64,000 bases of DNA from a virus, in the IMG/VR virus record IMGVR_UViG_3300024302_000005, positions 1-64,000 of that record, one strand, 5' to 3'. Within the stretch, counting starts at the first letter, position 1, and each line of letters begins with the position of its first letter. Under the pieces are notes generated by a model, which saw nothing but the letters and a program-made list of their open reading frames with translations, searched no databases and had not been told where the DNA came from. Made by a program: the position numbers and the translations under genes. This document shows, piece by piece, positions 37,887 to 50,100 of the stretch.

Positions 37887-38615
37887 ATGACTGTTAACGA
37901 CCATCTGTTGTTAATATCAGGCAAGAGTGCGACTGGTAAATCTGCCAGTCTCAAAGATCTAAAAGAGCAGGATGGTGTCCTATACCTGAACTGCGAAAAT
38001 GGTAAGAAGCTACCATTCGTCAACAAGTTTAAGCAGTTGACCGTTACTGATACCAGTCAGATCCCTCAGGCGTTCGAGCAGGCCGAGTTAATGCCTGATG
38101 CGCATACTATCATCATTGATACGCTGACGTTCCTGATGAACCTGTATGAGTCCACCAAGGTATTGAATTCAGAAAACACAATGAAGGCCTGGGGTAACTA
38201 CGCCCAGTACTTCCAACTGCTCATGTCCCAGTGTGTAGCTAAATCCACCAAGAATGTGATCTTCCTAGCTCACTCCTCTGACATTTACAATGAGAAGGAG
38301 CTAGCTACCGAGACCATGGTTAAGGTCAAAGGTTCTTTGATGAACAACGGTATCGAGAGCTTCTTCACTACTGTCATCTCCTCCAAGAAGATGCCCCTAT
38401 CTCAGCTAACAGATACGGTGGCTAAATCTCCTCTGTTTACGATTACCGAGGAAGACGAGCTCTTGGGATTCAAATATGTATTCCAAACCCGGCTAACTAA
38501 GGAAACCGTTAACGAGCGGATCCGTAGTCCCATGGGAATGTGGCCAATCAATGAAACTTTCATTGATAATAATGCACAGAATGTGCTTGATAGGCTCCAC
38601 GACTATTACAGCTAA
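37887..38615 (+). CDS. RecA-like ATPase (Sak4-type, AAA_24)
   Basis: 242 residues. Walker A SGKSATGKS (11-19), Walker B HTIIIDTLTF and later NVIFLAHSSD (motif III-like with Gln/His). This is the layout of Sak4-type single-strand annealing or recombination ATPases in phages. ATTTAATCAGGAGATACCC precedes the ATG. It stands just upstream of SSB and resolvase genes and would assist recombination or replication restart. Confidence 0.7.
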   Translation: MTVNDHLLLISGKSATGKSASLKDLKEQDGVLYLNCENGKKLPFVNKFKQLTVTDTSQIPQAFEQAELMPDAHTIIIDTLTFLMNLYESTKVLNSENTMKAWGNYAQYFQLLMSQCVAKSTKNVIFLAHSSDIYNEKELATETMVKVKGSLMNNGIESFFTTVISSKKMPLSQLTDTVAKSPLFTITEEDELLGFKYVFQTRLTKETVNERIRSPMGMWPINETFIDNNAQNVLDRLHDYYS

Positions 38616-38623
38616 CCCTGGTG

Positions 38624-38715
38624 TCCCCAGAGGTTAGGGCAGTAGTGTAAGCCATGCCTGCGCATCCCATATCTCCCACTGTTTTGCGCGGTACTACTGC
38701 CCTATCCCCTGGGGA
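38624..38715 (+). ncRNA. long multi-stem hairpin between genes
   Basis: TCCCCAG/CTGGGGA (38624-38630 with 38709-38715), then GGGCAGTAGT/ACTACTGCCC (38637-38646 with 38693-38702), then GCGCA/TGCGC (38660-38664 with 38685-38689). The 22 pairs are coaxial with internal loops and there is no U-tract. It may be an mRNA-stabilising or RNase III-type processing structure. Explains the gene-free space 38616-38738. Confidence 0.55.
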
Positions 38716-38738
38716 TACTTACTTTTACGGAGACCAAG

Positions 38739-38924
38739 ATGCCCGACGAACTACTCGATGAAAAAGAAACGGCAACCAAAAACCTATTAGCAGATTCTGT
38801 TATTTTAGGGATCATCGCCGTGGAAGATGCCATTGGTCGTACTCTTATTCAGTACCCTACTATGACATTACGGGAATTCACTGTTGTGCTGAAACAGCAT
38901 AAAGAAAAGATCCATAAGCTCTAA
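38739..38924 (+). CDS. hypothetical small protein (61 aa)
   Basis: 61 residues, acidic and helical, with LDEKETATKNLLADSVILGIIAVEDAIG. GGAGACCAAG precedes the ATG. It follows the long hairpin. No family known. Confidence 0.5.
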   Translation: MPDELLDEKETATKNLLADSVILGIIAVEDAIGRTLIQYPTMTLREFTVVLKQHKEKIHKL

Positions 38925-38941
38925 CGGAACTGGGTACTTTT

Positions 38942-39130
38942 ATGCTACAATACATGTCCGTTTTAACTGATGAAGACACCGGTGCACAGACCTTGATATT
39001 CCAGTTTACGGAAGGGGAATTATCTTTTGAATGCCCCACTGGACTTTCTGCAGCAGAGGCTATTGGCGTATTTAAGGCCTTTGTTTCTGTAGCTGAAGAT
39101 ATCATCGAAAACGAAAAGACCATCCACTAA
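38942..39130 (+). CDS. hypothetical small protein (62 aa)
   Basis: 62 residues (a later Met at 38954 is possible). A small beta/alpha acidic protein with QTLIFQFTEGELSFEC and an acidic helix. Weak ribosome-binding site. Precedes the SSB gene. Confidence 0.45.
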   Translation: MLQYMSVLTDEDTGAQTLIFQFTEGELSFECPTGLSAAEAIGVFKAFVSVAEDIIENEKTIH

Positions 39131-39188
39131 CTACCCAGCTATTACCTTCGGTAATGCTAATCCATCCATTCATATAAGGAGACTATAT

Positions 39189-39923
39189 ATGTCCACAGAA
39201 TGGGACCTGCCAACCAATGTCGAAACTACATCCATCGAGCGTGTCGGTGGTGGTTACGCTTGGGAATCTGGTGTCTATGACACCGTGGTTAAGATGGTAT
39301 ATCTTAATCAATCTGCGTCTGAAGCCGTAAGCTTCAATGTCATCCTGGAAAACCAGGCCGGCAAAGAGCTGAAGGAATCTTTCTGGATCAAATCCGGTAA
39401 GGCCAAAGGCAACAAGACGTATTACACCAAAGACGGCAAAGATTATCCTTTGCCCGGTTACTCAGTAGCTAACTCATTGTGCGTGGCCGCCACTGGCGAA
39501 AGCCTGGCCAAGTGCATGGCAACTGCTGAAAAGAAAACCATCAACATCTACAACCCCGAACTCAAGAAAGAAGCTCCTACAGAGCGTCCTGTATTGATGG
39601 GTCTTGCTGGTGTGAAGGTTAAGGTGGCTGTTCATCAGATCACCGAAGACAAAACTGCAAAGAATGAAGCAGGCGACTACGTGGCTACTGGCCAATCTCG
39701 CACTGTCAACGAATGCAAGTTCTTCGGCAATGAAGCTGGTAAGACCACTGAGGAAATCCTCAGTGACTCCGACGCCACCATGTTCGATAAGTGGGCCGAA
39801 AAGAATACCGGTACCGTTATCGACAAAACCACCAAAGGTACTGCAACAGGCGGAACGTCTGCTGCTGATATCATGGGTGGCGGTACAACCGCACCTGCTG
39901 AATCTGCATCACTTTTCGGATAA
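39189..39923 (+). CDS. single-stranded DNA-binding protein (N4 SSB-like)
   Basis: 244 residues. N-terminal OB-like beta strands (ESGVYDTVVKMVYLNQ, VSFNVILENQAGKEL, FWIKSGKAKGNKTYY), then a KDGKDYPLPGYSVANSL region typical of N4-type SSB, and a flexible C-terminus ending AESASLFG with a hydrophobic tip. N4 SSB coats single strands and also activates late transcription by host RNA polymerase. AAGGAGACTATAT precedes the ATG. Confidence 0.8.
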   Translation: MSTEWDLPTNVETTSIERVGGGYAWESGVYDTVVKMVYLNQSASEAVSFNVILENQAGKELKESFWIKSGKAKGNKTYYTKDGKDYPLPGYSVANSLCVAATGESLAKCMATAEKKTINIYNPELKKEAPTERPVLMGLAGVKVKVAVHQITEDKTAKNEAGDYVATGQSRTVNECKFFGNEAGKTTEEILSDSDATMFDKWAEKNTGTVIDKTTKGTATGGTSAADIMGGGTTAPAESASLFG

Positions 39924-40381
39924 TGCGGGTCTGCGGTATAGATCCAGGTAACAATGGAGCTCTATGTGTTTTGGATACTAATCGTCCAGGGCATGTAGAG
40001 CTACTGGATATCGCCAAGTCTACCACATACTTGATGACTCATTGGCTCCATAACCAACAGGTAGATATTGTCTGGAGAGAGGATGTTCATTCCTTATTCG
40101 GCATGTCTGCTAAATCTAATTTTGGCTTCGGAAGAAGCGTAGGTATCGTTACCGCGGTATCTGAGATCGTGACCAAAGGTATTGTAGCTAAAACCGTAAC
40201 CCCTAAGGTATGGCAAAAATACGCCGGGGTAACAGCCAAGGGCAAGGCAATCAAAAAAGAGGTGAGCTTAATAGCCACCACCTTATACCCATTAGCTAAT
40301 ATTTACGGACCGAAAGGAGGCCTACTTGATGGCCGCTCGGACGCACTATTAATAGCCCATTACGGGGTTAACCACTCTTAA
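39923..40381 (+). CDS. RuvC-like Holliday junction resolvase
   Basis: 152 residues. The RNase H-fold pattern GIDPGNNGAL (residues 5-14), VWREDVH (Glu and Asp around 53) and LDGRSDALLIAH (Asp near 142) gives the acidic metal-binding set of RuvC-type resolvases. Its start overlaps the SSB stop (TAATG). It likely cleaves recombination or replication intermediates before packaging. Confidence 0.8.
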   Translation: MRVCGIDPGNNGALCVLDTNRPGHVELLDIAKSTTYLMTHWLHNQQVDIVWREDVHSLFGMSAKSNFGFGRSVGIVTAVSEIVTKGIVAKTVTPKVWQKYAGVTAKGKAIKKEVSLIATTLYPLANIYGPKGGLLDGRSDALLIAHYGVNHS

Positions 40382-40391
40382 GGAGAGTAAG

Positions 40392-41012
40392 ATGAAGATC
40401 GAAATTAACATCGATATCGAAGCTATTGTTCGTGAGGAGATCCGCAACTTTGTTCGTGAGAACCTCGTAATCAACAATGTTGTTGGTGCTCGAAATGCTG
40501 CCTCAGCCAGTGCAGCTACAGTAGGTACCTCTGATGAAGTATCCGTCACAGTTACACCTGAAGTACAGGCACCATCTGCTACCAAGTCCAAAGGACCTTC
40601 TGGTGGCGGTGAGTGGGAGTATGCTGCTAAGATCGGCAAACGTCGTTCCAAGGCAGACATTGCCCTGCACGATAAGGAAGTAGCTCTTGATCGGCTGCTG
40701 ACTCCGGAAGAAAAAGGGATCGAAGCAGCCCATGTGGAAATCAATGAGCAGACTGAAGTTGATGCCAAGGCAGCTGAGAAAGAGCGTGTACGAATTGACG
40801 CTATGGCTCAAGAGGGCCTGGATGCAGCTACAGCTGAAGCAGAGGCAGAAGCGGCAGCAGCAGCTGCTGAAGGACCTGCAGATGATGATAGCGCAGCTGA
40901 GGGCGATGCAGAGGCATCAGTCGAAGTTTCAGACGAGACGGAGACTGTAATCCCGGAGGGCGAGCAAATCCCAAAGTCAGAGCCGTTAGATACCCAATCT
41001 CTGTTTGACTAA
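40392..41012 (+). CDS. Ala/Glu-rich hypothetical protein (206 aa)
   Basis: 206 residues. A short N-terminal amphipathic segment (KIEINIDIEAIVREEIRNFV), a basic middle (GEWEYAAKIGKRRSKADIAL) and a long acidic Ala-rich tail (AEAEAAAAAAEGPADDDS). Low complexity and disordered. Good AAGGAGAGTAAG site. Likely a coiled/disordered linker protein in the replication or late region. Function unknown. Confidence 0.55.
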   Translation: MKIEINIDIEAIVREEIRNFVRENLVINNVVGARNAASASAATVGTSDEVSVTVTPEVQAPSATKSKGPSGGGEWEYAAKIGKRRSKADIALHDKEVALDRLLTPEEKGIEAAHVEINEQTEVDAKAAEKERVRIDAMAQEGLDAATAEAEAEAAAAAAEGPADDDSAAEGDAEASVEVSDETETVIPEGEQIPKSEPLDTQSLFD

Positions 41013-41182
41013 TGTGGAAAAACATTAAGTATTTCCTCTACACCCTGATTACTCTCGCCGTAGGTATCCCAGTGTTACTGGGCCTATGGTGGAGCATTCA
41101 GGTTGTTGTAGTCATCATCATCGGTGGACTAGTGTTTGTTGTTTACAAAATTTTAGATACTGAGCAAATTAAAAAGTCTTAG
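41012..41182 (+). CDS. small membrane protein at convergent overlap
   Basis: 56 residues with two transmembrane helices (about residues 7-27 and 29-47). The ATG overlaps the upstream stop (TAATG). Its end overlaps the end of the virion polymerase gene by 14 bases on the opposite strand, so there is no terminator between the converging transcripts. Confidence 0.6.
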   Translation: MWKNIKYFLYTLITLAVGIPVLLGLWWSIQVVVVIIIGGLVFVVYKILDTEQIKKS

Positions 41183-44100
41183 TAAACCAATCCCAGACAT
41201 CTTCGACGTTAGATGGGCCAGCTATTGTAGAGGCTGAATCTAGCAGGTCACCTTGTCCCAACAATGTTGGCATGAGGTTGCCTGTTAGAGGTCCGCTAGC
41301 GTTAGCTAAGGTCTCTACATCCAGGCCATACTGCATGCCAGCTGCAACACCAATACCAGTTGGCGATCGCTGCAGCATGTTACGCACTGATCTAATATTA
41401 CGAAGCTTATAGGTCAGGAATGGTGAGAAGCCCATGGAGTTTAGTACCTCCAGGATCGGGTGCATATTCTCATCAAACAGTACGAACTGATCGATAGCAT
41501 CATGCAGTGCGTCCTCAAAGGACTGCCCTTTCACATCCACTGCATGGCTAATCATTACATACCTACCCAAGAAATCAGTGATTTGCACGATTTTCTTGTG
41601 GGTACGGTAGACCTCACTATCTCTGTGCAAGACGATATTCTTCGCAATAGACGTCAGCTGACTAGGTATTTTGTCAGTATATTGTGTAACCTTATCCTGC
41701 TGCATGACACTGTTCATCCGGTTTAAATACCCCTTGGAAGATGACGTATTTACGTCCTCCACCACTAGGGAGTTAAGACCGAATGCGCTGAGCAGGTGAA
41801 TAGGGTTATTATTCACTTCAGCTGTTACAGCATCATACTCAGATTGCACTTTAGGCTTCTCGAGTACCGAGGCTACTTGCAGCTTTTGATGCAGATCTCT
41901 CTGCTTCTCGGTATCTGCCTCATATCTAATATACGCTTGATACCCTTCCCGCATCTTCTTAGCAGTGTATGCTGGGGAAATTCCGCGGATGGTTAGAGCC
42001 AGCAGGTTACTGACAAAGTTGTTAATCACCACCATCAATGTGGCCATTACAACACGCTCCATACCGAAGGACATTACCTCTCGGATGCCAGCATATCCCC
42101 TCCGAATAAACGTCTTCATCCAACCTAAAGATTCATTCTGCAGGAACTCAAGGTTAGCCGGGTTCAGGGCACTATACCCAAATGTCTTATACACAATATT
42201 TTCACGCACCATGAACTTACCGTCCAGGGAGAATTTGTGCATGTACTCTCTGACCTCCCTAGGGAGCTTACGGTACTGCTCATGATACTTGGACTTAGGA
42301 TCCAGGATATCCACAAACATCTTCTCATTGCCTGGATACACCTTCACCCACTCTTCGCCCAATACGTCTATAGTGGCTTTGTCTGCATCAATAGTGTTCT
42401 TCTTATTGATGTAGGAAGACCTCATGTGAGCAAACACATTCTGAAATTCCATATCAGGTTGGAAGATAGCTTCTACGCTATCTGCATTCATGATTACCCG
42501 GTAATCAACGATGTTATTCTTGCCATCCCGGATAGGGCTGAGACGTTGCTCTTCGTCTTCAATACCCATCTTCTCCAGATTTGATTCCCTCTTGTGGATC
42601 TTGGCAATGTGGGCCCGGATCGCAGATATATCTGGTGTCTTATCGGCTTTCTGGAACTTCTCATTTTTAGCTAAAATATCAGACAATAAGGTACCGCTGT
42701 GATGCAGACCAGTTGTCGACAGGATACCCGATACGTGGCGGTTCTCAGGCATCGATCTAGACACATACATCACGTTATGGGCCTGAGGTACTCCAGGGAT
42801 GTTACCCATCTTGTAAACGTGTGGGTAGCCCTTCCTGGCCATGGCTTTACGTTCCTCTGGAGTATCTACTCCAGTGATCATGTCGGTCAGGTCATCAATA
42901 CGATCTACAGTGAAACCCTTCTGGGTCTGGATACCGTTACCGTCAAATAGATTATCTAAAGACATAGCTACGAATGCCCTGTGCCTATTCAGCATAAACT
43001 CAAAGGCGTTGGTATCCGGATCAGCTTCGAGCTCTCTGGCCATCATATCTTTGACCACTGCATTATCTTCGCTCTTCTGACTAAGCAATGCAGACAGTGT
43101 AGCAATGGCATCCATTCTGCGGATGGTATTTGCGTTTAAGGCATCACCAGTAAGATACGTGGCCGCTATTGTGGATACGTTAAAATGCCCTTGTGGACGT
43201 TTACGCTTCTTGGTAGCCAAGAAATACCCCAACTCCATGGTGTATTTGAATGCCATAGATGTAGATTTAAGATTAGATGCTTTAGCTAATTTCTTGATCT
43301 CTTGCTTAATTAGAGCAGGATTGCCGATCAGCTTAACGATTTGCTGTGGTGTCATGCCTACGTCGTCAGCCAGTAGGCTCTGCAGATCAGTCTTCAATAC
43401 CACGCGGGTAATAGCTTCACGAGCTTGTTTGCTGATCTCTTCCGAGTTAACAGATTTCCATGCAGCATTCATGGTGCGCACGGAATCTCGCTCCACTTGT
43501 TGGAATAGCTTGTTAATATTCACCTTGGCAAACAGCAACCGCTTAATAAGCTTGAGCGTAAGAGCTCCTTTGCCTACTTCATCAGCCAATGCTTTAGTGA
43601 GACCGGTGATCTGACTGTACCCAGCAGTCACCATGGCGTCCCTAGCTGCACCTTCACCGAGAGCAGCGACACCAATAGCAGCAGCTGATCGGGAAACCTT
43701 ACCCAGTGCGTTATTAGGAGAAGCCTTAATAGCTTTGTGCACTGCAGCAGAGATGAACTCTCTGATCATCTTATCAGAGCCACGTACCAGATCTCTTGTC
43801 TTGGTCTCTAGCTTACTGGCTTGGGAATCATGCCTAGTCTGGATATCAATGAGAGATACCAAAATAGCTAGCGATTCCTCATGCGCATTCTCTTTGTTCT
43901 TACGAAAGATTACTCGAGTAAACGAATCTACTATTAGATCAATCAGGTGGACAAACCGGCCAGCTAAGGTCGTACCGCGGTCAGGCAATACCGTTGTGAA
44001 GCTTTGAGTGATCCGGATCATCGCAGGATTAGTAGTGGCATACGCCAAGAATTCTTCAGGGAGATGAGCAGCATCTGGACCAAATACATAATTGTATTGA

Positions 44101-47100
44101 TCCTTAGCTAGCTTGATCTCACTCGGAGTAGCAGTACCTGGGATATGGCTGAGGAAGGCTTTAAATCCTCCCTGCTTATCGACAAGCTTCTTGGTCTGCT
44201 TACGCACCTCACGGATCTGGTCACCTATCAGAGGGTTATCCCGAATAGCCTGAACAGTCATGGCATGCAGCAGTTCATGCGCATACACCTCCTGAGGAGA
44301 GTATTCGTTACGATTACCAGGCAACTGCCTGCTCAGAGATACCGTCATACGCTTGTTAACGCTATCGTAGGCACCTTGAGTAACCCCATTGATCTGTTCC
44401 ACCGTCATACGGACAGCACCTATGGAGTCCAATCCTCGGCCCATTGTGTCGATAATACGCTGTAGTGTAGCAGAGTGAGAGTCCATCTCTTGCTGGGTAC
44501 CGTAATAATGGCGAGAGATGTTCTTAAAGCGAGAGAGCAGAGCAGTGACACTAGCCTTCGTAATATCCTTGGAGAACACCGTCTTCTCATCGCTTTTCTC
44601 TTGGTTACCCAGAGAATTATACGCCTCTACCACAGCCTTTATGTCAGCATCGATAGTAGCTTGGGTCTCTCCAAGATCTACCGTTACCTCGTACTTACGT
44701 AGCTCAGCTTCCATCTTGGCAATGTTGCCATCATAGGCTGCTCCAACTTTGGCACGATAACCTTCCAAAATAGTGGTGTTATTCGTGGTATCCCCAGTCA
44801 GCAGACTAATAATTATTTCTCTTACATTAATCCGATCTTCCGTAGGGAACATCTCTTTGAGGGTCTCGGTCATTCCGCCGATGTACGGGTTATTTATGCT
44901 GTCTGCCAAAGCTATATTCACAAAATCACGAGCTGTTTCAGCAGTGTACTGAGCTAATATATTAGCTACTTCGTGAGGAGAATTGTTTCTGAACATCCCA
45001 GTAATGTAGTTACGCACGGAATCTGCAAGCCTAGCTACTGCAGGGTGGATCAGGAACATGGCCATCTTGTGAGCAGTACCAGCTGCCTGGATCTCTGCTA
45101 CAGCAGAGTCCATGGACTTACCAGCTTCAGGGTTAGTCTCGGACATATTAGGAATATACATCTGACTGGGCTCTAGACCCTCTGTAGATTCGATTTCTCT
45201 TAGCTCATCCTTCTTCTGAGTGGCTTCATTAGCATGTGAGATAACTACCTGCCGCAGCTCTGCAACATCTTTTTTATCTGTTCCTTCTAAAAACCGGTTA
45301 ACGTGCGCAGTGTCACGGATCCAGTTTTCTACCTCTGTCATCAAGGCAGTCCCGTTATCCGCATCCAACTGCTCAGTTGCAATAAGGACCTTCTCCATCT
45401 GATCTTTCATGATCAGAGACAAGTTCACATCAGGAGAGAGACCTAACCGCTTAAACTCTGCATTATATATTTCAGCAAATTCTGCTAATAGCTCAGGACG
45501 ACCAAATGCTGCATCGTACAGTGGCAGAAGGTGAGGTACTTTATCTAATGACAGAGCCAGCAAGGCAGCATCCGTATTGATAATACCTCGGATCAGCGCG
45601 CTAACTCCAGGTGCACTAAACGTCTGTTGCCGGGCAGTAGCCGTGACATCTCGGGTACCTCCGTCAACGTGATCTTGCACACGAACACTTACGGTATGAG
45701 CGTTGCTATCAGACTTATCCGATACCCGTTTACTCATATCAATAAATGAGTCTACGCCTGCGTCAGACAATGGGCCCTTATATTGTGGCAGCCACTTCTT
45801 CAGCCCATCCTGAACTAGAGCAACCGTCTCAGATTCAGTAAGGCTAGATCGTTTTTCATCAGCTAGTTTTTTATCCCTAGCTGCAATGAAATGTGCCATG
45901 AATACGGCATGCATGATCTCACCGGCTTGAACCACAGCCATCCGGTAATCCTTGGTATCTCCAAGGAGAGCATCCAATCCTCGAGCTAATCTAGGCTCAA
46001 TGATTTGCTTGATTACATTCTGGAAGATCTCTTCGTTAAACTCATGCCCCTTATGCATGTTGTTCTTGATCTTGTTGCCTACATTGTTGCCCATACCCAG
46101 GACATCCAACTGGCGTTCAAACTCTTCAATCTGCTTAGCACCCTCTACTTTGTCAGCAATATAGAGCCTACGCAGTACACCAATCTCTTGGTATAGATGA
46201 GAGATAATAGTTTTGGCCACCCCAGTAGCTACGGCAGGATTGCCGGCACCATACTGAGACATGACGAAAGGATACTTAGCTAGATCTCGTGCATCCTGAT
46301 CAGCTAGGTCAGGGAACAGGTAAGCAAGAGCCTGTGACCGTGCTACGTACGTCTCAGACAGCTTATCCAACCAATCCTGATCTTTGCCCTTCTCTTCTTC
46401 ATGGTACGTAAGGGCTACGTCCATTCCGGAATAGTGCTGAATTAGTGCACCCAGATCCATATAGGTATCGACAGGGATCTTGTCCCCATCATCCCTATCC
46501 TTATTAAGGGCGTGGATACCCCCCTCAAGGTGGGTGGTTTCCTCAGGTGTTTTACCAATATACACCGCAGTCTGGTTAAGGTGCTTCTCCAGAGTTTCCC
46601 GATCATTAAATGTAGGGAACTGGAATATGTTGATAGCAAACCCGTTAGCTACACCATCAATCTCCGCAGGGATATCAGACTCGAAGTTCATCTTGGGAGC
46701 TTCTGGGGCTACGGGAATAGCTTCACCGGTAGCCTTGGCGGTTTCTACTGCAACAGCATGCTTATCCATCGCCGTCATATGCGCCTTCCAGGCAGCATGG
46801 TAAGGAGCGTATATGGATAGGGCATGCAGGCCACCCAGGAGAGAGATATCAGCTCCTGAATATGGGCTATTTTCTTTGGTGTACAGTTTCAGAACTACAG
46901 CATTAAATTTCTCCATGTCCACTTTAGACATGTTGGAGTCAGCTGCCCTAAGAAGAGCTATGGCTTCCTGGATATCAGCATCTTCCATGTACTCATTGAA
47001 GGTGCTTACGATATTCACCGGTACCCGCTTATCTACTTTGTAGCCTAGGGCGTACATCGCAGCGAACTGGAACAGGTGCAGGTTCTCTTTGGTAAATGTG

Positions 47101-50100
47101 GTCGTCCCCTGTGGAGCAACGGCCCACCGCGTAAAGTGACTGTTCTGTGGGTTTACACCCAGACCAACCTGCATAATACGATGCTGAGACTGCAGGGCGT
47201 ATTTGAAGAAGAAGTTCTTCAGTTTGCCTGCCGTGCTAAATTTAAGAACACTATCCAGTGCATCTGTCTTACTGCCATTAGAGGCATTGGCCGAAGTAAC
47301 ATACGCCTTGGTGTCTGTTTTCTCATCTACGGGAACAACCCCCATCAGGAGTTCTACGGTACCCCGGAAATCTTCAGACATTGCAGCTATTAACGGCAAC
47401 GTAGAGGTTTCACCCCAGACTACATTCTGCAGTTTCTCTAGCACTTCACGCATCTTCTTTGGAACATCACCAAAGGATCTGCGGATGCTGCTAGCCGTAA
47501 ACTTTGCAGGAGCCTGCAAAGGAGCTGAATTAGAGTCGTTCTCTGCACCATCAGTCAGCACACTAATTGCTGCATTATTTAGTTCAGTGCTTTTCTCGAG
47601 CTCCTCTACGGAACCCTGCTCAACAGCGTGAGTAATATGTTTGTATTGCTGTCCGTGAGTAAAGTTCCTGCCATCACCTTCTTCGGATTCAGCAACTTCT
47701 TTAGCTTGTTGGGGCGTATACCCAAAATCCCATTTGCCGACGTTAACATTAATGAATGCTACGGTACTGCCAGGAACCTGTGCTTCGTTATTTATGATCT
47801 CAAAGGCCATGGATCCCAGGGCAGTACCTAAAGAATCCACGTAAGCAGCAGTGTATTTACTGCTAGCTGAAATACCCAGGGATGCCAGGATGACATTAGC
47901 TACAGACTGCACAGCTTGTTTGTGATCTAGGCCGACCCCTTCGAGGGCATTATAGTCAGTTGCAGATAGTGCCCTACGCCGATCGCCGTACAGGAACTCC
48001 CCTTTTTCTTGGTCTGAAGATAGCGGATTATCATTAGTATTTTGAGCAATCCAGTTCTGAGCACCCATCATCAAGGCAAACACCACCTGAGGGGGCAGCA
48101 CGGCTTCCCCTGTGAGCACTGTCTTACCGTCTTCGACTTTGGTAGAGAACTGCTCAAGGAGCCTCAGAGGGGTCTTCAGGGCAGGGGCAAAGCCATTACC
48201 TGCTATGTAATCGTCAGAAGTAACCAGATTAGCGTAGGCAGCAGCGTAAGCAGTATACCGGTTAGCGTACAGCTCAGCGCCTTCATCACTTAGCCCGATA
48301 GCCCGCAAGGCATCCATCAGTGTCTGAGGACTGTTGAAAGCCTCTGACGGGATGTTAAACAGCCCTACCCGCTTCTTGGTAATTTTTACCAGTTCAGCGA
48401 AGGTTTTATTCTTGAGGGTAATACCTGATTTGGTAGAACCCATGATCTGCTGATTAACGAATTCGGATACGAAGCTTACCGTAGCATCCAATACAGGCAA
48501 GGTTTCGGTCAGGATGAGTTTCTTAAACTCACCTGCCTTCTTGCCTACCTTAGTACCCGCCTTTTTAATGGGGGTGCTGAAAGTCTCGTTAGCTTGCCCG
48601 GTCTCTACCAGCAGCATACCACTGGCTTCGAACACCTGACCTAACAAGGTATTGTCTGTTTTAGCTAGACCTAACAATTTAGAGACACTGGCAACCAACT
48701 GAGACCAGATAGAGCCCTTGGGCTTAGCTGCATTAGGTAGATCGATTGCCTTCATATCCATCAGCAGACGCTGAAGATGCTTGTTGGTCAGGCCGTACGT
48801 CATTAACTCGTCAGCATGCTTAATTGTAGTGAGCCTATTAAGCATGCTTTTATCATAGTCAGAAACATTATTAGCAGGATCCGCAACATACTCTTTGATG
48901 TGCGCAGCAATGGCTTCTAGTTGAGCTACAGCATCTCGTTGAGTTTGACTGTTAGGGGATTTGAATGCACTAACGGCTGCCACATGCAGTAGTTCATGCA
49001 GAGTAAGCTCTTCATTTAAGGCACCGGGACTAAGCGTAACTAGCTTAGCAACTACTTCTCCGGTTCCCTCTATAAGATCGTAGTCAACATACCCGTCAAA
49101 TTCTTCATCTTCTCGCTGTACTCGCACACCTGTGTATTGAACCTTTACAGCACCTACTTTACCAACCAAGGCTTTAGCGAGCTCTACATAGGCGGGGTTA
49201 GTAGCTGTATCAATAAGCTGCTGAAGCAAGACATTCGCTGTTGTGCCCTTCTTGATTAGGGCAATTACTTTGTCCGTTAAACTAGCGGAGTCATAGTCCT
49301 TCTGGCGTTGGGTTAGCTCGGTAGTGCTGGCAGCAGTAACCGTGCCTTCAGGAGCACTTTCCACCTTCTCTGTGGTGTCTGCACCGACATTGGTATTCTG
49401 TGAGCTAAAGTTAATGGAGTCCGCGGACACTTCAGTAGAGCCGGCATTCCTATTAGCAGAATGCATAACCAACTTATCCGTAGGACGGCTGGTAGCCACA
49501 TAGAGTGCCTGATAGCTATTCTTGGGAGAACCATTGGTCCACCCGCCAATGCTATTCAGGCCATCCTCCATAACATACACATTACGGTACGTAGAGCCTT
49601 GGGCCTTCCAGGCAGTGATCGCGTATGCAGGATGCATCTCGATATTAGCTATGCGAGATACAGCGACATTCTGCTCTTTGAACTTGGTGTACTGCTCTGC
49701 ATTTAGACGTTTTTTAGCCTTAGCGTATTCAGCTGAAATAGCCTCTTGCAACGTCTTTCCATCAGGGAAAGTATCCGTATCAGTTACAGCAGGAATTCGT
49801 GTTTTTATTTCCTCGCCGTTAATAAGGTCCCTCATCAGGACCTCTTGATACGGAATAGATACCCCTTCAAATTCCAGGTGCTCCACCTCACCTACTTCAA
49901 GGATTTCATATTCACTACTATTCCAGATAGCTGCATCGCCCTCATCCTTGGGCTGCAACTTCACAGTGGAATAGGACATCAACACATCACCTACAGCATG
50001 GATGCCGTAGACACGGGTATCGCCAAACAACCGCTCAAAGATATCTCTGTTCAGATTAAAGACAGAGGCACCTTGGTTCCGATTATTCTCATTAAATGCC

